Shown in pieces: positions 54,649 to 62,783 of a DNA stretch of 64,000 nt. The notes below the pieces were generated by a model, which was not told where the DNA came from, did no database searches, and worked only from the letters and a program-made list of their open reading frames with translations. The position numbers and the translations under genes were made by a program. Position 1 is the stretch's first letter. Each line of letters begins with the position of its first letter. The stretch comes from Gluconobacter vitians (lineage in GTDB: Bacteria > Pseudomonadota > Alphaproteobacteria > Acetobacterales > Acetobacteraceae), in the NCBI RefSeq assembly GCF_015244565.1, contig NZ_JABCQG010000003.1, positions 124,001-188,000 of the forward strand, in the 5' to 3' direction.

Positions 54649-55674
54649 TTAATGGTAATGGTGTCCAGCGGACATTTTCCCGCGGAACACGTAGTACGAG
54701 TAGGCCGTGTAGGAGAGGATCAGCGGCAGCAGGAACATCGTACCGACCAGCAGGAAGGTCTGGCTCTCCGGCGGAGAGGAAGCCTGCCAGATGGTGATGG
54801 TCGGCGGCACGATATACGGCCACACATTGATGCCCAGACCGCTGAAGCACAGGAAGAACAGGCCCAGTGTTGCGACGAAGGGCAGCAGGTGCGAGCGCGG
54901 GTTGCGCAGGCCGAAGAACAGGACACCTGCCAGCACCACGACGGCCACCGGAACCGGAGCGACCAGTGCGAGCTGCGGCATGGCAAGCCAGTGCTGCATG
55001 TACGTGGTGTGCAGCATCGGGGTCCAAGCGGAGACCAGCGCGATTGTGATCAGCATCAGCGCACCGAGACCGAAGGAGACCCTGCGCATCGTATCGTGCA
55101 GTTCACCTTCGCAGCGCCAGAGCAGCCACGTTGCACCCAGAAGACCGTAGCCGATAACCACGGCCAGTCCGCAGAACAGTGCGAAAGGGGAGACCCAGTC
55201 GAAGCTGGAGCCCACGAACACATTGTTCTCGACCTTGATCCCCTGAATGAGGGTTCCGAGGATAACGCCCTGCATGAAGGCCGCCACGAAGGAGCCCGCG
55301 CAGAATGCCGTGTCCCAGAAGAACTGGCTCATCGGGGATTCCGCCTTGAAGCGGAACTCGAAGGACACGCCGCGCAGGATCAGGGACAGCAGCATGAACA
55401 GGACCGGCAGGTAAAGCGCCGGGAGGATCGTGCCGTAGGCAACGGGGAAGACACCGTAGAGTGCGGCGCCTCCGAAGATCATCCAGGTCTCGTTGCCGTC
55501 CCAGACGGGAGCGACGGTGTTGACCATGAGGTTACGGTGATCGTGGTCCTTTTCCTTGAGGAAAAGGATGCCGATCCCGAGGTCGAAACCGTCAAGGCAG
55601 ATATAGAGGAAGATGGAGGTTGCTGCGAGCAGCGCCCAGACAACGGGGAGCCAGAAGCCGGCTGTTTCTGTCAT
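54649..55674 (-). CDS. cydB: Cytochrome bd-type quinol oxidase subunit II
   Basis: CydB is the second integral subunit of the bd-type oxidase that reduces oxygen with electrons from ubiquinol. The 341-residue protein has about eight helices. Recognisable segments are WALLAATSIFLYICLDGFDL, GNETWMIFGGAALYGVFPVA, FRFKAESPMSQFFWDTAFCA and PPTITIWQASSPPESQTFL. Its length and sequence fit the cyanide-insensitive (CIO) branch known from Gluconobacter and Pseudomonas. It starts five bases after the cydA stop. Confidence 0.96.
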   Translation of the reverse strand: MTETAGFWLPVVWALLAATSIFLYICLDGFDLGIGILFLKEKDHDHRNLMVNTVAPVWDGNETWMIFGGAALYGVFPVAYGTILPALYLPVLFMLLSLILRGVSFEFRFKAESPMSQFFWDTAFCAGSFVAAFMQGVILGTLIQGIKVENNVFVGSSFDWVSPFALFCGLAVVIGYGLLGATWLLWRCEGELHDTMRRVSFGLGALMLITIALVSAWTPMLHTTYMQHWLAMPQLALVAPVPVAVVVLAGVLFFGLRNPRSHLLPFVATLGLFFLCFSGLGINVWPYIVPPTITIWQASSPPESQTFLLVGTMFLLPLILSYTAYSYYVFRGKMSAGHHYH

Positions 55675-55679
55675 GGTTC

Positions 55680-57107
55680 TTACTCCGCCATGCCAGCGTC
55701 GGGCTGGGGCTGATGGGAGACCTGTGTTGTTCCAGCAGCACGCTGGGGCTGATCTTCAGCCGGGCCGTGCTGATCGGGATGGGGTTCTTCAGCGAAAGTC
55801 CGCAGCAGGATGGTGATGCCGCCAGCGAACACGATGAAATAGACGACCACAAAGGCGATCATCGACGTTGCGATGTTCGGAAGTGCGATCGGCGAGACGC
55901 TGTCGGTCGTTCTAAGCAGGCCATAGACCGTGAAAGGCTGACGGCCGACTTCAGTCGTGACCCAGCCGCAGAGCAGGGCCAGGAAGCCTGCGGGCGACAT
56001 GAACAGCGCGATCCGGTGCAGAAGCGGCGTGTCGTACAGCTTGCCTTTCCAGCGCAGATACAGCGACCACAGGCCGACCAGCACCATCAGCATGCCAAGG
56101 GCGATCATGATGCGGAAAGAGAAGAACAGCAGCGGTGAGTAAGGACGATCTTCCTTCGGATAGTCCTTAAGACCCGGCACCTTGCCGTTGAGACTATGCG
56201 TCAGGATCAGCGAGCCCATGTAGGGGATGGCGATCTTGAAATGCGTGGTCTCGTTCTTCATGTCCGGGATGCCGAACAGAAGTTCAGGCGCACGGCTTTC
56301 AGAATCCCAGTCGCCTTCGAGGGCTGCGATCTTGGCCGGCTGGTATTCCAGCGTATTCAGGCCCTGCGTATCACCGGCCAGAACCTGGATCGGAGCGACG
56401 ATGGCGGCCATCCACATGGCCATCGAGAACATCAGGCGGACCTGTTCGGAGGCCTGACGGCCTTCACGACGGGCCTTCAGAAGGTGCCATCCGGCAACGC
56501 CAGCCACAATGAACGCCACGCAGAGGAAGGCTGCGAGGCCCATATGCACGAGGCGGTACGGGAAAGACGGATTGAAGACGATCTGCCACCAGTCAACCGG
56601 CAGGAACCGGCCGGTCGCCTCGTCGACACGATAGCCGCGCGGTGTCTGCATCCAGGAGTTGGATGACAGGATCCAGCTCATGGAGATCAGGGTGCCGATC
56701 GAGACCATGCAGGTGGCCGCGAAGTGCAGTCCTTTGCCGACGCGGTTGAGGCCGAACATCATGACGCCGAGGAACCCGGCTTCAAGGAAGAAGGCCGTCA
56801 TGACCTCATAGGCCAGCATCGGGCCAAGGATTGGACCAGCTTTCTGTGCGAATGCCGACCAGTTGGTCCCGAATTCGTAAGACATGACAAGGCCGGAGAC
56901 CACGCCCATGCCGAAAACGACTGAAAAGACTTTCAGCCAGTATTTGAAGAGATCAAGGTAGGCGTCCCGTCCCGTCTTGAGCCAGAGCCCTTCGAGAACG
57001 GCGAGATAGGCCGCCAGACCGATTGAAAATGCCGGGAACACGATGTGAAACCCGACGGTAAACGCGAATTGAAATCGCGCCAGGAATAGAGCCGACAAGC
57101 CAAACAT
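55680..57107 (-). CDS. cydA: Cytochrome bd-type quinol oxidase subunit I (CIO type)
   Basis: CydA binds the three hemes and quinol. I start it at ATG 57107 (FGLSALFLARFQFAFTVGFH, the canonical N-terminus, after AGAAGG). The 475-residue chain keeps predicted heme ligands H21 (GFHIVFPAFSIGLA), a histidine in YRLVHMGLAAFL and the Met in FRIM. GRQPFTVYGLL is the usual C-terminal motif. The periplasmic Q-loop is short, placing it in the cyanide-insensitive oxidase group. The tail is a Pro/Gln/His-rich extension. In acetic acid bacteria this oxidase runs beside cytochrome bo3 and lowers energy coupling. Confidence 0.96.
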   Translation of the reverse strand: MFGLSALFLARFQFAFTVGFHIVFPAFSIGLAAYLAVLEGLWLKTGRDAYLDLFKYWLKVFSVVFGMGVVSGLVMSYEFGTNWSAFAQKAGPILGPMLAYEVMTAFFLEAGFLGVMMFGLNRVGKGLHFAATCMVSIGTLISMSWILSSNSWMQTPRGYRVDEATGRFLPVDWWQIVFNPSFPYRLVHMGLAAFLCVAFIVAGVAGWHLLKARREGRQASEQVRLMFSMAMWMAAIVAPIQVLAGDTQGLNTLEYQPAKIAALEGDWDSESRAPELLFGIPDMKNETTHFKIAIPYMGSLILTHSLNGKVPGLKDYPKEDRPYSPLLFFSFRIMIALGMLMVLVGLWSLYLRWKGKLYDTPLLHRIALFMSPAGFLALLCGWVTTEVGRQPFTVYGLLRTTDSVSPIALPNIATSMIAFVVVYFIVFAGGITILLRTFAEEPHPDQHGPAEDQPQRAAGTTQVSHQPQPDAGMAE

Positions 57108-57326
57108 GTCGATTGCCTTCTGGGTAGATGGCGAGACGAAGGAACCGTCAGGAGGAGTGTCGGACCCCCGGGGGACCTCCGCACGCACAACAGGATAACG
57201 GAGTTGTGATCACTTCGCGTGTTGCTGTCTTGTGAACCTTCTTAACGCATTTATCCAGAAAAAGTTTGTTACCCCGGCCATGATTTTAACAGAAATCAAT
57301 GCGTTCGCGTCAATTTTTTCAACTGC
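57108..57326 (-). promoter_or_regulatory. Upstream region of the cyd operon
   Basis: This 219-base non-coding stretch lies between the DUF2125 gene and cydA on the same strand. It should contain the cydA promoter. It turns AT-rich around 57240-57320; I found no convincing -35/-10 pair or FNR-type palindrome. Confidence 0.4.
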
Positions 57327-58391
57327 TTATGGCGTCTGGAACTTACTGTTGAGAAGTGCCGAAAAGGCCTGTGTGTCCGGGAGCATCCGGCCATTAATGA
57401 CTGGAACGGACAGAGCGAGCGGTCGTTCCCTGAGACCCGGTGCGACAGATATTTTTTTCACCATCGTCTGTAGTGCTGTCTGAAGGTCCGGTGCGAGATG
57501 CGACTCTATGTCCGGGCGCTCAAGCAGGCGGATGGCGAGGTCATGCCATCCGGTGAGGGTGAGGGTGAGTGTCCCGTTCGCATCGGGCAGGTCCAGACCG
57601 CCAGACAGTCCAATGCGACTGTCCGGAGAGAGGGAGGCCGGAGAAGCGGAGGCCTCCTGCAGCAGAAGGCGACCATAAGAGGCGGGGTCGAGAAGCGAGA
57701 GATCGCTGGAGACGCGCGATGCCGTCAGGGCGATCGCAAGGCGGACAGTCTTCAGATCACCTGAAAGACCATAAGGCAGGGGGAAGCCGGTTACGCCTGC
57801 GGCCTGCGCAGCGAGGCCCAACCGGGTTGCATCTGCCGGGGCTTCGGGAAACCGGATGATACGTCCTGAAAGAGCGTTGAGGAAGACCTGCTTCTCAGGC
57901 CAGAGACCGGAAAATGTCAGATCCAGTCTCGTGGTCGAAAAAGACAGGCTGCCCGGATTTGCGACGCGGATCTGGAAGGCCGGAGTAAGAGCGGTCAGGA
58001 TATTTCCATTCTGCACAAGACGCGCGGCCTGATGTCCCGTCATTGAGAGCGTCATGCCCGAACGCAGCAATGTGATCCACGAGCCGCCAAGACGAATGTG
58101 TTCCCCGGCCCAGCCTGCATCATAGGGCGCGCCTGTGGAGGCGTGATGTATCGCGTTCAGGCGGTCCAGTTCGACCCAGGCGCCAAAAGGCCAGCCGCCT
58201 CTCCGCAATGGAGTCGTCTCAATGACCCAGCCATTTTTGTGGGTGCTGGCCAGAGCCGTCCGGGCCGAGGCTTCCAGCCTCTGGGTCGTACGATGCCAGA
58301 AAACTGTATCAAGAACGGCTGATATTGCGAGAAGCGCAATCAATACCAGAACAGCTCTGCTGTAACGGACAGTAAAAAACGGTCGATCCAT
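57327..58391 (-). CDS. DUF2125 family protein
   Basis: This 354-residue protein has an N-terminal signal-anchor (RAVLVLIALLAISAVLDTVF) and a periplasmic body. Typical DUF2125 features are the Trp-rich early segment (VIETTPLRRGGWPFGAWVEL), repeated beta-strand patterns (IRLGGSWITLLRSGMTLSMT; TRLDLTFSGLWPEKQVFL) and a final helix before SVPVINGRML. The function of this alphaproteobacterial family is unknown. I use ATG 58391, preceded by GGAAAAG. It is separated from cydA by 219 bases and probably transcribed independently. Confidence 0.85.
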   Translation of the reverse strand: MDRPFFTVRYSRAVLVLIALLAISAVLDTVFWHRTTQRLEASARTALASTHKNGWVIETTPLRRGGWPFGAWVELDRLNAIHHASTGAPYDAGWAGEHIRLGGSWITLLRSGMTLSMTGHQAARLVQNGNILTALTPAFQIRVANPGSLSFSTTRLDLTFSGLWPEKQVFLNALSGRIIRFPEAPADATRLGLAAQAAGVTGFPLPYGLSGDLKTVRLAIALTASRVSSDLSLLDPASYGRLLLQEASASPASLSPDSRIGLSGGLDLPDANGTLTLTLTGWHDLAIRLLERPDIESHLAPDLQTALQTMVKKISVAPGLRERPLALSVPVINGRMLPDTQAFSALLNSKFQTP

Positions 58392-58640
58392 TGGGCATGT
58401 CTTTTCCGGTGGAGCTTGGGGATTGGTCAAGTCCCACCTGTTTTATCCCCAGCCATTCAGAGCGCTTCCGGAACGCGGGAAAATGCTCACGAAGGCGTGA
58501 TTGTCGCCGAAATCCCTGTAACCGGCGGATCATGGAAACCGCGGAAGATCAAGGGATGTGGATGTTCTGTAAGTGATCGGGTGTCAGGATCGCGTCGGAG
58601 ACGAAAGAGCGTTGAAAGATTTCAGTTTTTTGCAGACCGG

Positions 58641-59393
58641 TCATGCATTTTTCAGGTCCACAGAGTTATCCACAGGATCGCGGGGCAGGACATGGGTTGT
58701 GCACAGTTCGTCCCATGCGCTTTCCAGTGCCTGTGTGAAAGCCTTGCGTTCCTGCTGCGGTGCAAGAGGCTGGCCGATGACGACATGCAGAACGCCCGGG
58801 TTTTTGAGCCATGGACTGCGGTCCCAGAACAGGCCTGAATCAGTCGCGACGGGTACAACAGGAACGTCTGCCTGTCGTGCCAGGGCGATGATGCCCGGCT
58901 GGATTGGATGGCGCTCTCCGGGCAGGGTGCGCGTGCCCTCGGGGAAAATGATGATCTGGCGATTGTCAGCGTGGGCCGCCTTGGACGCCTGCATCATGTC
59001 GCGAAGGGCTTTTGAACCGGCTTTTCGGTCGACAGCGATCATGCCGGTCAGGAGCAGCATCGGACCCACGACGGGGATGCGGGTCAGCTCGGACTTGATG
59101 ATATAATCGGGCCGGTCAACGAGGTTCATCCAGATGAAACCATCGAAGAAGGACTGGTGCTGCGAGGCAATCAGCAGCGGGCCGGAAGGCAGGTTTTCCT
59201 GTCCCGTGATCTCGATGCGGACCGAGCAGATCCGGGTGAAGCCGGCGAGAACCGCCCGCGCCCAGAGTTTTGCGTAGGACAGCGCCAGATCCTGCCGTTT
59301 CATCAGGCGGATCGGAATGGTTCCGAGGCCCATGAACAGAGTGATCCAGAACAGATAGAGATTGAACAGGACGCCGCGCAGAATGCTCATCAT
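58641..59393 (-). CDS. plsC: 1-acyl-sn-glycerol-3-phosphate acyltransferase
   Basis: PlsC adds the second acyl chain to lysophosphatidic acid in phospholipid synthesis. The roughly 250-residue protein begins with a hydrophobic helix (LFNLYLFWITLFMGLGTIPI). The catalytic H-x4-D motif is ASQHQSFFDGF, the glycerophosphate-binding motif is IIFPEGTRTLPGE, and VPVVPVATDSG is the usual fourth block. I use the ATG at 59393 (MMSILRG); the ribosome-binding site is weak. It is the last gene of ftsE-ftsX-DUF218-plsC. Its 3' end contains a single DnaA-box-like TTATCCACA, probably fortuitous. Confidence 0.93.
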   Translation of the reverse strand: MMSILRGVLFNLYLFWITLFMGLGTIPIRLMKRQDLALSYAKLWARAVLAGFTRICSVRIEITGQENLPSGPLLIASQHQSFFDGFIWMNLVDRPDYIIKSELTRIPVVGPMLLLTGMIAVDRKAGSKALRDMMQASKAAHADNRQIIIFPEGTRTLPGERHPIQPGIIALARQADVPVVPVATDSGLFWDRSPWLKNPGVLHVVIGQPLAPQQERKAFTQALESAWDELCTTHVLPRDPVDNSVDLKNA

Positions 59394-59435
59394 GACCGTC
59401 TGCACACCAGAAAAGCGGATTGGACACAAGGATTT

Positions 59436-60029
59436 TCAGGCACCATCCAGCCCTTCACGCCCGTCAGGAAGGCCGGTGAGGGCTCCGATTTCCGCACCGA
59501 GAAGCTTGTTGTATTCGCGGAACATCAGAAACAGGGTTCGTCGGGACATCGGTCCCTGAAGAGCGAGGGGGACAACCGGGTAGGCCACGAGATCCAGATC
59601 GGGGGCCATGCGATGAATTTCGAGCATTGCGCGGCGAATATGGTAACCGGCCGTGACGATCAGGAGCCGCCGGAGATGGTTGTCGCGGGCCCATTGTGCG
59701 GTTTCATGGGCATTGCCGATCGTACTGGTGGCGCGGCGGCCGAGTGTGATCCGGTTTGCCAGCGGTGAGGACAGGGGGTCCTGCTGAAGATGCAGGATAT
59801 GCTGGAGCGTGACATGAGGCCCGACTCCCGAAATCAGGAGCAGATGCCCGTAACCGCCCCTGAGAAGCGAGATGGCGGTGTCAACGCGCTGCTCGCCTCC
59901 CGTCAGCGCCACGATGCCATCGCACATGGAAGCGGTTACGGACGTCTTGCCGGCGTCCTGAATGAACCAGCCGAATCCCGCCAGCCAGAGGCCTCCCAGC
60001 GCCAGACATGCCGAGAGCAGGCGCTTCAT
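59436..60029 (-). CDS. YdcF/DUF218 (ElyC/SanA-like) protein
   Basis: This 197-residue protein has an N-terminal membrane anchor (RLLSACLALGGLWLAGFGWF) and a DUF218 Rossmann-like domain: CDGIVALTGGEQRVDTAISL, HLLLISGVG, NAHETAQWARDNHLRRLLIV, and TAGYHIRRAMLEIHR. Family members such as ElyC and SanA influence envelope integrity and peptidoglycan or lipid-carrier metabolism; the reaction is unknown. It overlaps ftsX by four bases, supporting an envelope role. Confidence 0.9.
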   Translation of the reverse strand: MKRLLSACLALGGLWLAGFGWFIQDAGKTSVTASMCDGIVALTGGEQRVDTAISLLRGGYGHLLLISGVGPHVTLQHILHLQQDPLSSPLANRITLGRRATSTIGNAHETAQWARDNHLRRLLIVTAGYHIRRAMLEIHRMAPDLDLVAYPVVPLALQGPMSRRTLFLMFREYNKLLGAEIGALTGLPDGREGLDGA

Positions 60030-60931
60030 GGCAGACGCCGGAGCCAGACGAGAACAACGGTCTGGGCGGTCATCCAGCCCAGACAGGCGGCAATCAGGGG
60101 CAGGGCTCCGAGCTCTTCAAGTAACATGCGCGGCAGGACGTGCAGGGTTGCCCACCAGCTTGCGAATATGTCCGTCCATGTGTTCGTGGGAAGGGCCGGG
60201 CCTGTTTCGTGTGAAAAAGGCGCCAGTTTCCGGGCCAGCATGGTGATGACCGGGCTGAGGAACAGCAGGCCCGTGAGACCTCCGGCGAGGCTGAGCAGTG
60301 CTGCGCGCCCTGCGATCCTGCTGGAGATCGTCAGGTCTCCTGCGCCGAGGAAATGGACGATCTCGACGGCCTTGCGCTGGGCCATGACGGAGCGCCGTAC
60401 GGTCATGCCGACTGACAGGACTGCGATGGCTGCAATGAGGCTCACGGCCAGCCAGGCGCAGGCGACCAGACTGCTTCCCAGACCGTTCAGGCGTTCGCCC
60501 CAGCGGCGATCCTCTTCCACAACGGCTTCGGGAAGGGCTTCATGAACGACGGCGCCGAGATCAGGTGTTCCCGTATGCGCGACGATCAGGACGACGGGCA
60601 GGGAAAGCCCCGGCAGGTGTCCGCTGCTGGAAACCTGCCCCAGCCATGGCGCCAGAAGGGTCTGGACCTGCTGCGGGGAGAGTTCCCGGACGTTAGTGAC
60701 TTCCGCTGTCCTGTGCAGGGTCTGGATCAGGGTGTGGGTGCGGTCTTCGAGTTGAGGCGTATCGGACGGGATCTCGATCGTGGTGGCGTTACGGGCAGCA
60801 CTCGACCAGCCTTCGGCAAGAATCTGCACTCCCGTCAGTCCGGCGAGGGAGAGACCGGCCAACAGGGTCATCAGGGCCACAAGAAGGGGCAGGCTGCCGG
60901 AACGCAGGCCGGGTGAGACAGGCGCGCTCAC
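60026..60931 (-). CDS. ftsX: Cell division protein FtsX
   Basis: FtsX is the membrane partner of the ABC-type ATPase FtsE and relays division signals to peptidoglycan hydrolases through EnvC-like activators. The 301-residue protein has four helices: one near the N-terminus (SLPLLVALMTLLAGLSLAGL), then an extracytoplasmic domain, then three helices (VACAWLAVSLIAAIAVLSVG; SLAGGLTGLLFLSPVITML; and the C-terminal one). It overlaps ftsE and the DUF218 gene by four bases each. An EnvC homologue is encoded at the other end of this window. Confidence 0.94.
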   Translation of the reverse strand: MSAPVSPGLRSGSLPLLVALMTLLAGLSLAGLTGVQILAEGWSSAARNATTIEIPSDTPQLEDRTHTLIQTLHRTAEVTNVRELSPQQVQTLLAPWLGQVSSSGHLPGLSLPVVLIVAHTGTPDLGAVVHEALPEAVVEEDRRWGERLNGLGSSLVACAWLAVSLIAAIAVLSVGMTVRRSVMAQRKAVEIVHFLGAGDLTISSRIAGRAALLSLAGGLTGLLFLSPVITMLARKLAPFSHETGPALPTNTWTDIFASWWATLHVLPRMLLEELGALPLIAACLGWMTAQTVVLVWLRRLP

Positions 60932-61629
60932 AGGGTTCCGCTCCTGTGGAGTGCGGGCTCGTCCTGCGGGGCTGGGTCTGCGAGTGTGCCATCGCGAAGG
61001 ACGATGGATCTGGCTGGGGCTTCGCGGACCAAGGCCTCATTATGCGTGGCGACGATGACGGTCGTTCCCATATCTACCAGTTCCTGAAACGTGCTCAGGA
61101 GGCGGCGTGCCTGTGCGTCTTCCAGGGCGTTGGTAGGTTCGTCGGCGAGGAGCAGTTCCGGCCGGCCGATCAGGGCGCGGGCGATGGCGGCGCGCTGCTG
61201 TTCGCCGCCGGACAGCGTGCCGGGCCGCTTGTCCGCAAGATGTACGACATCCAGCCATTCCAGCACGGCGAAGGCCTCTCGCCGTGTGTCGCGTTCGGAG
61301 GCGCCGCGCAGTCTCAGCGGAAGGGCCACATTGTCGAACACCGTCCATTCCCCGATCAGGCGATAGTCCTGGGGCACAAATCCGATGCGACGGCGCAGAT
61401 TGCGCAGGGTGGATCGGCTGGCCTGGCTGACGGAAACGCCAAGCAGGTCCATCTGACCGGCTGAGGGGCGCGTTTCGAGCGTCAGGAGGCGAAGGAGACT
61501 CGACTTGCCGGCGCCCGATGGGCCGAGCAGCCAGCGGAACTCACCCTTTGGTACGGTGAGCGTCAGATTCCGCAGAACGGGCTGTCCTACGCCGGGAGGC
61601 ATCATCGAGACATTCAGAAGGCGGATCAT
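60928..61629 (-). CDS. ftsE: Cell division ATP-binding protein FtsE
   Basis: FtsE is the cytoplasmic ATPase of the FtsEX complex at the division septum. The 233-residue chain has a Walker A motif LLGPSGAGKSSLLRLL, Q-loop FVPQDYRLIGEWTVFDN, ABC signature LSGGEQQRAAIARALIGRP, Walker B ELLLADEPTNALE and the switch His in VIVATHNEALV. It is the first gene of ftsE-ftsX-DUF218-plsC. The 123-base AT-rich space to the divergent zinc-ribbon gene should hold promoters for both. Confidence 0.96.
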   Translation of the reverse strand: MIRLLNVSMMPPGVGQPVLRNLTLTVPKGEFRWLLGPSGAGKSSLLRLLTLETRPSAGQMDLLGVSVSQASRSTLRNLRRRIGFVPQDYRLIGEWTVFDNVALPLRLRGASERDTRREAFAVLEWLDVVHLADKRPGTLSGGEQQRAAIARALIGRPELLLADEPTNALEDAQARRLLSTFQELVDMGTTVIVATHNEALVREAPARSIVLRDGTLADPAPQDEPALHRSGTL

Positions 61630-61752
61630 AGCGCTTTCATTGAAAATACAGGCAATCTATTAACCATTTAATAACGATCTTTTCGTCATAACAGCGAGGC
61701 ACAAAGATCAGGCTATGCCGGATCAGAGCCGGCTGTCGAAGGGATTGATTGA
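61630..61752. promoter_or_regulatory. Divergent promoter region ftsE / zinc-ribbon gene
   Basis: This AT-rich 123-base stretch contains TTAACCATTTAATAA-type sequence on an otherwise GC-rich background and lies between two divergent starts. I cannot name individual -10 and -35 boxes with confidence. Confidence 0.45.
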
Positions 61753-62244
61753 ATGCGCATTGAATGCCCCCACTGTCATGCAGTCTTTGAGGTTCCGGAG
61801 GCGCGGGCAAAAGGGGTCAAGCGGCTGCGCTGCGCGAACTGCGGCGACAGTTGGGATATCGCATCGCCGGCTGTCGCAGCTGAATCGGCACCGGACGCCG
61901 GAGCGGCGGAACCTGCCGTCTTCGAAGTTCCGGAAGAACCAGAAGCTCAGGCTCCTGCCGTGGCCGAAGCGCCGGTGTCCAGAAACGGGACACCGGGGCC
62001 GGCAATCGGGAGCATGGCCAGCCGGAACAGTGCCCGTCGTTCTGCCGTGCTTCACTCGCGGTCTGCTGGCGATATCCGGACGCATACAGATAATGCCGGT
62101 CCGTCGATGATCGGGTCCACGGGCGCCTGGATTGCAGCCTGGGGCGCCAGTCTGGTTGTGGCGGGATCGGGTGTTGCCGCGCTGTGGTACTGCAAGGGCG
62201 CAGGTATTTTCGGTTTTCTGCCCGGGGCCGGCCATCTTTCCTGA
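61753..62244 (+). CDS. MJ0042-type zinc-ribbon membrane protein
   Basis: This 163-residue protein starts with a zinc ribbon (RIECPHCHAVFEVPEARAKG; LRCANCGDSWDI, two C-x-x-C knuckles), the MJ0042 pattern common in Alphaproteobacteria and Myxobacteria. A long Ala/Glu/Pro-rich linker follows, then one transmembrane helix (WIAAWGASLVVAGSGVAALW) and a short tail. It is probably anchored in the inner membrane with the zinc ribbon in the cytoplasm. The function is unknown; it is frequently found divergent to ftsE, as here. AAGGGATTGATTGA precedes the ATG. Confidence 0.85.
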   Translation: MRIECPHCHAVFEVPEARAKGVKRLRCANCGDSWDIASPAVAAESAPDAGAAEPAVFEVPEEPEAQAPAVAEAPVSRNGTPGPAIGSMASRNSARRSAVLHSRSAGDIRTHTDNAGPSMIGSTGAWIAAWGASLVVAGSGVAALWYCKGAGIFGFLPGAGHLS

Positions 62245-62256
62245 CCCCGGCGCCGC

Positions 62257-62667
62257 TTACATGTTGCGGGCGGCGAGAGCCGAGACCGTGGCGCCAATGG
62301 CGGCGATGGCCATAAGCAGGATGCCATCGAAAATGAGGGAACCCGGCGTGATCAGGTGACTGCCGATCTGCAGATGGTTCGGAAGCGTTCCGGCGACATG
62401 GTTCATGATGTCGCGGGCCTGGGGATCTGCGCTGGCCGCGCTTGTCGTAATGGCATTGACGATATGCGGAAGGATGTACCAGCCAAGTCCCAGAATGAGC
62501 AGCAGGGGCGCCATGAGTTCCGCAACCTGCTGGGCCAGATAGAACGCGAAATAGCAGACGGACCACACGCCCATCCGGATCATGGATGAGGTTGTCATCG
62601 ACGAATCACTTCGGCTTCTGCTGCCGAGCAGGCGGTCCGTGATATGGGGTGGGGGCTGCATGTCCAT
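62257..62667 (-). CDS. Uncharacterised small membrane protein
   Basis: This 136-residue protein belongs to no family I can name. It has a polar N-terminus (PPPHITDRLLGSRSRSDSS) and two or three hydrophobic segments: SVCYFAFYLAQQVAELMAPL running into LLILGLGWYILPHIV, and near the C-terminus LIFDGILLMAIAAIGATVSA. GGAAG lies about nine bases upstream of ATG 62667; the frame is open a further 84 bases but without support. It converges on the zinc-ribbon gene with 12 bases between the stops. Confidence 0.75.
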   Translation of the reverse strand: MDMQPPPHITDRLLGSRSRSDSSMTTSSMIRMGVWSVCYFAFYLAQQVAELMAPLLLILGLGWYILPHIVNAITTSAASADPQARDIMNHVAGTLPNHLQIGSHLITPGSLIFDGILLMAIAAIGATVSALAARNM

Positions 62668-62783
62668 AGATATGGCTTCCAGTGGTCCGGCAACGGGAGT
62701 TAGTCTTCGCCCCTGAAATCGGACGAATGGTTCACTTCGGACTAGCTGCAAGAGAACGCCAATGCAAACTTTCCCGTGCTGTC

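Noticed and set aside
58666-58674. TTATCCACA, a perfect DnaA-box consensus, as an origin marker
   Set aside because: It is a single copy inside the plsC coding end, without an AT-rich unwinding region or dnaA nearby.
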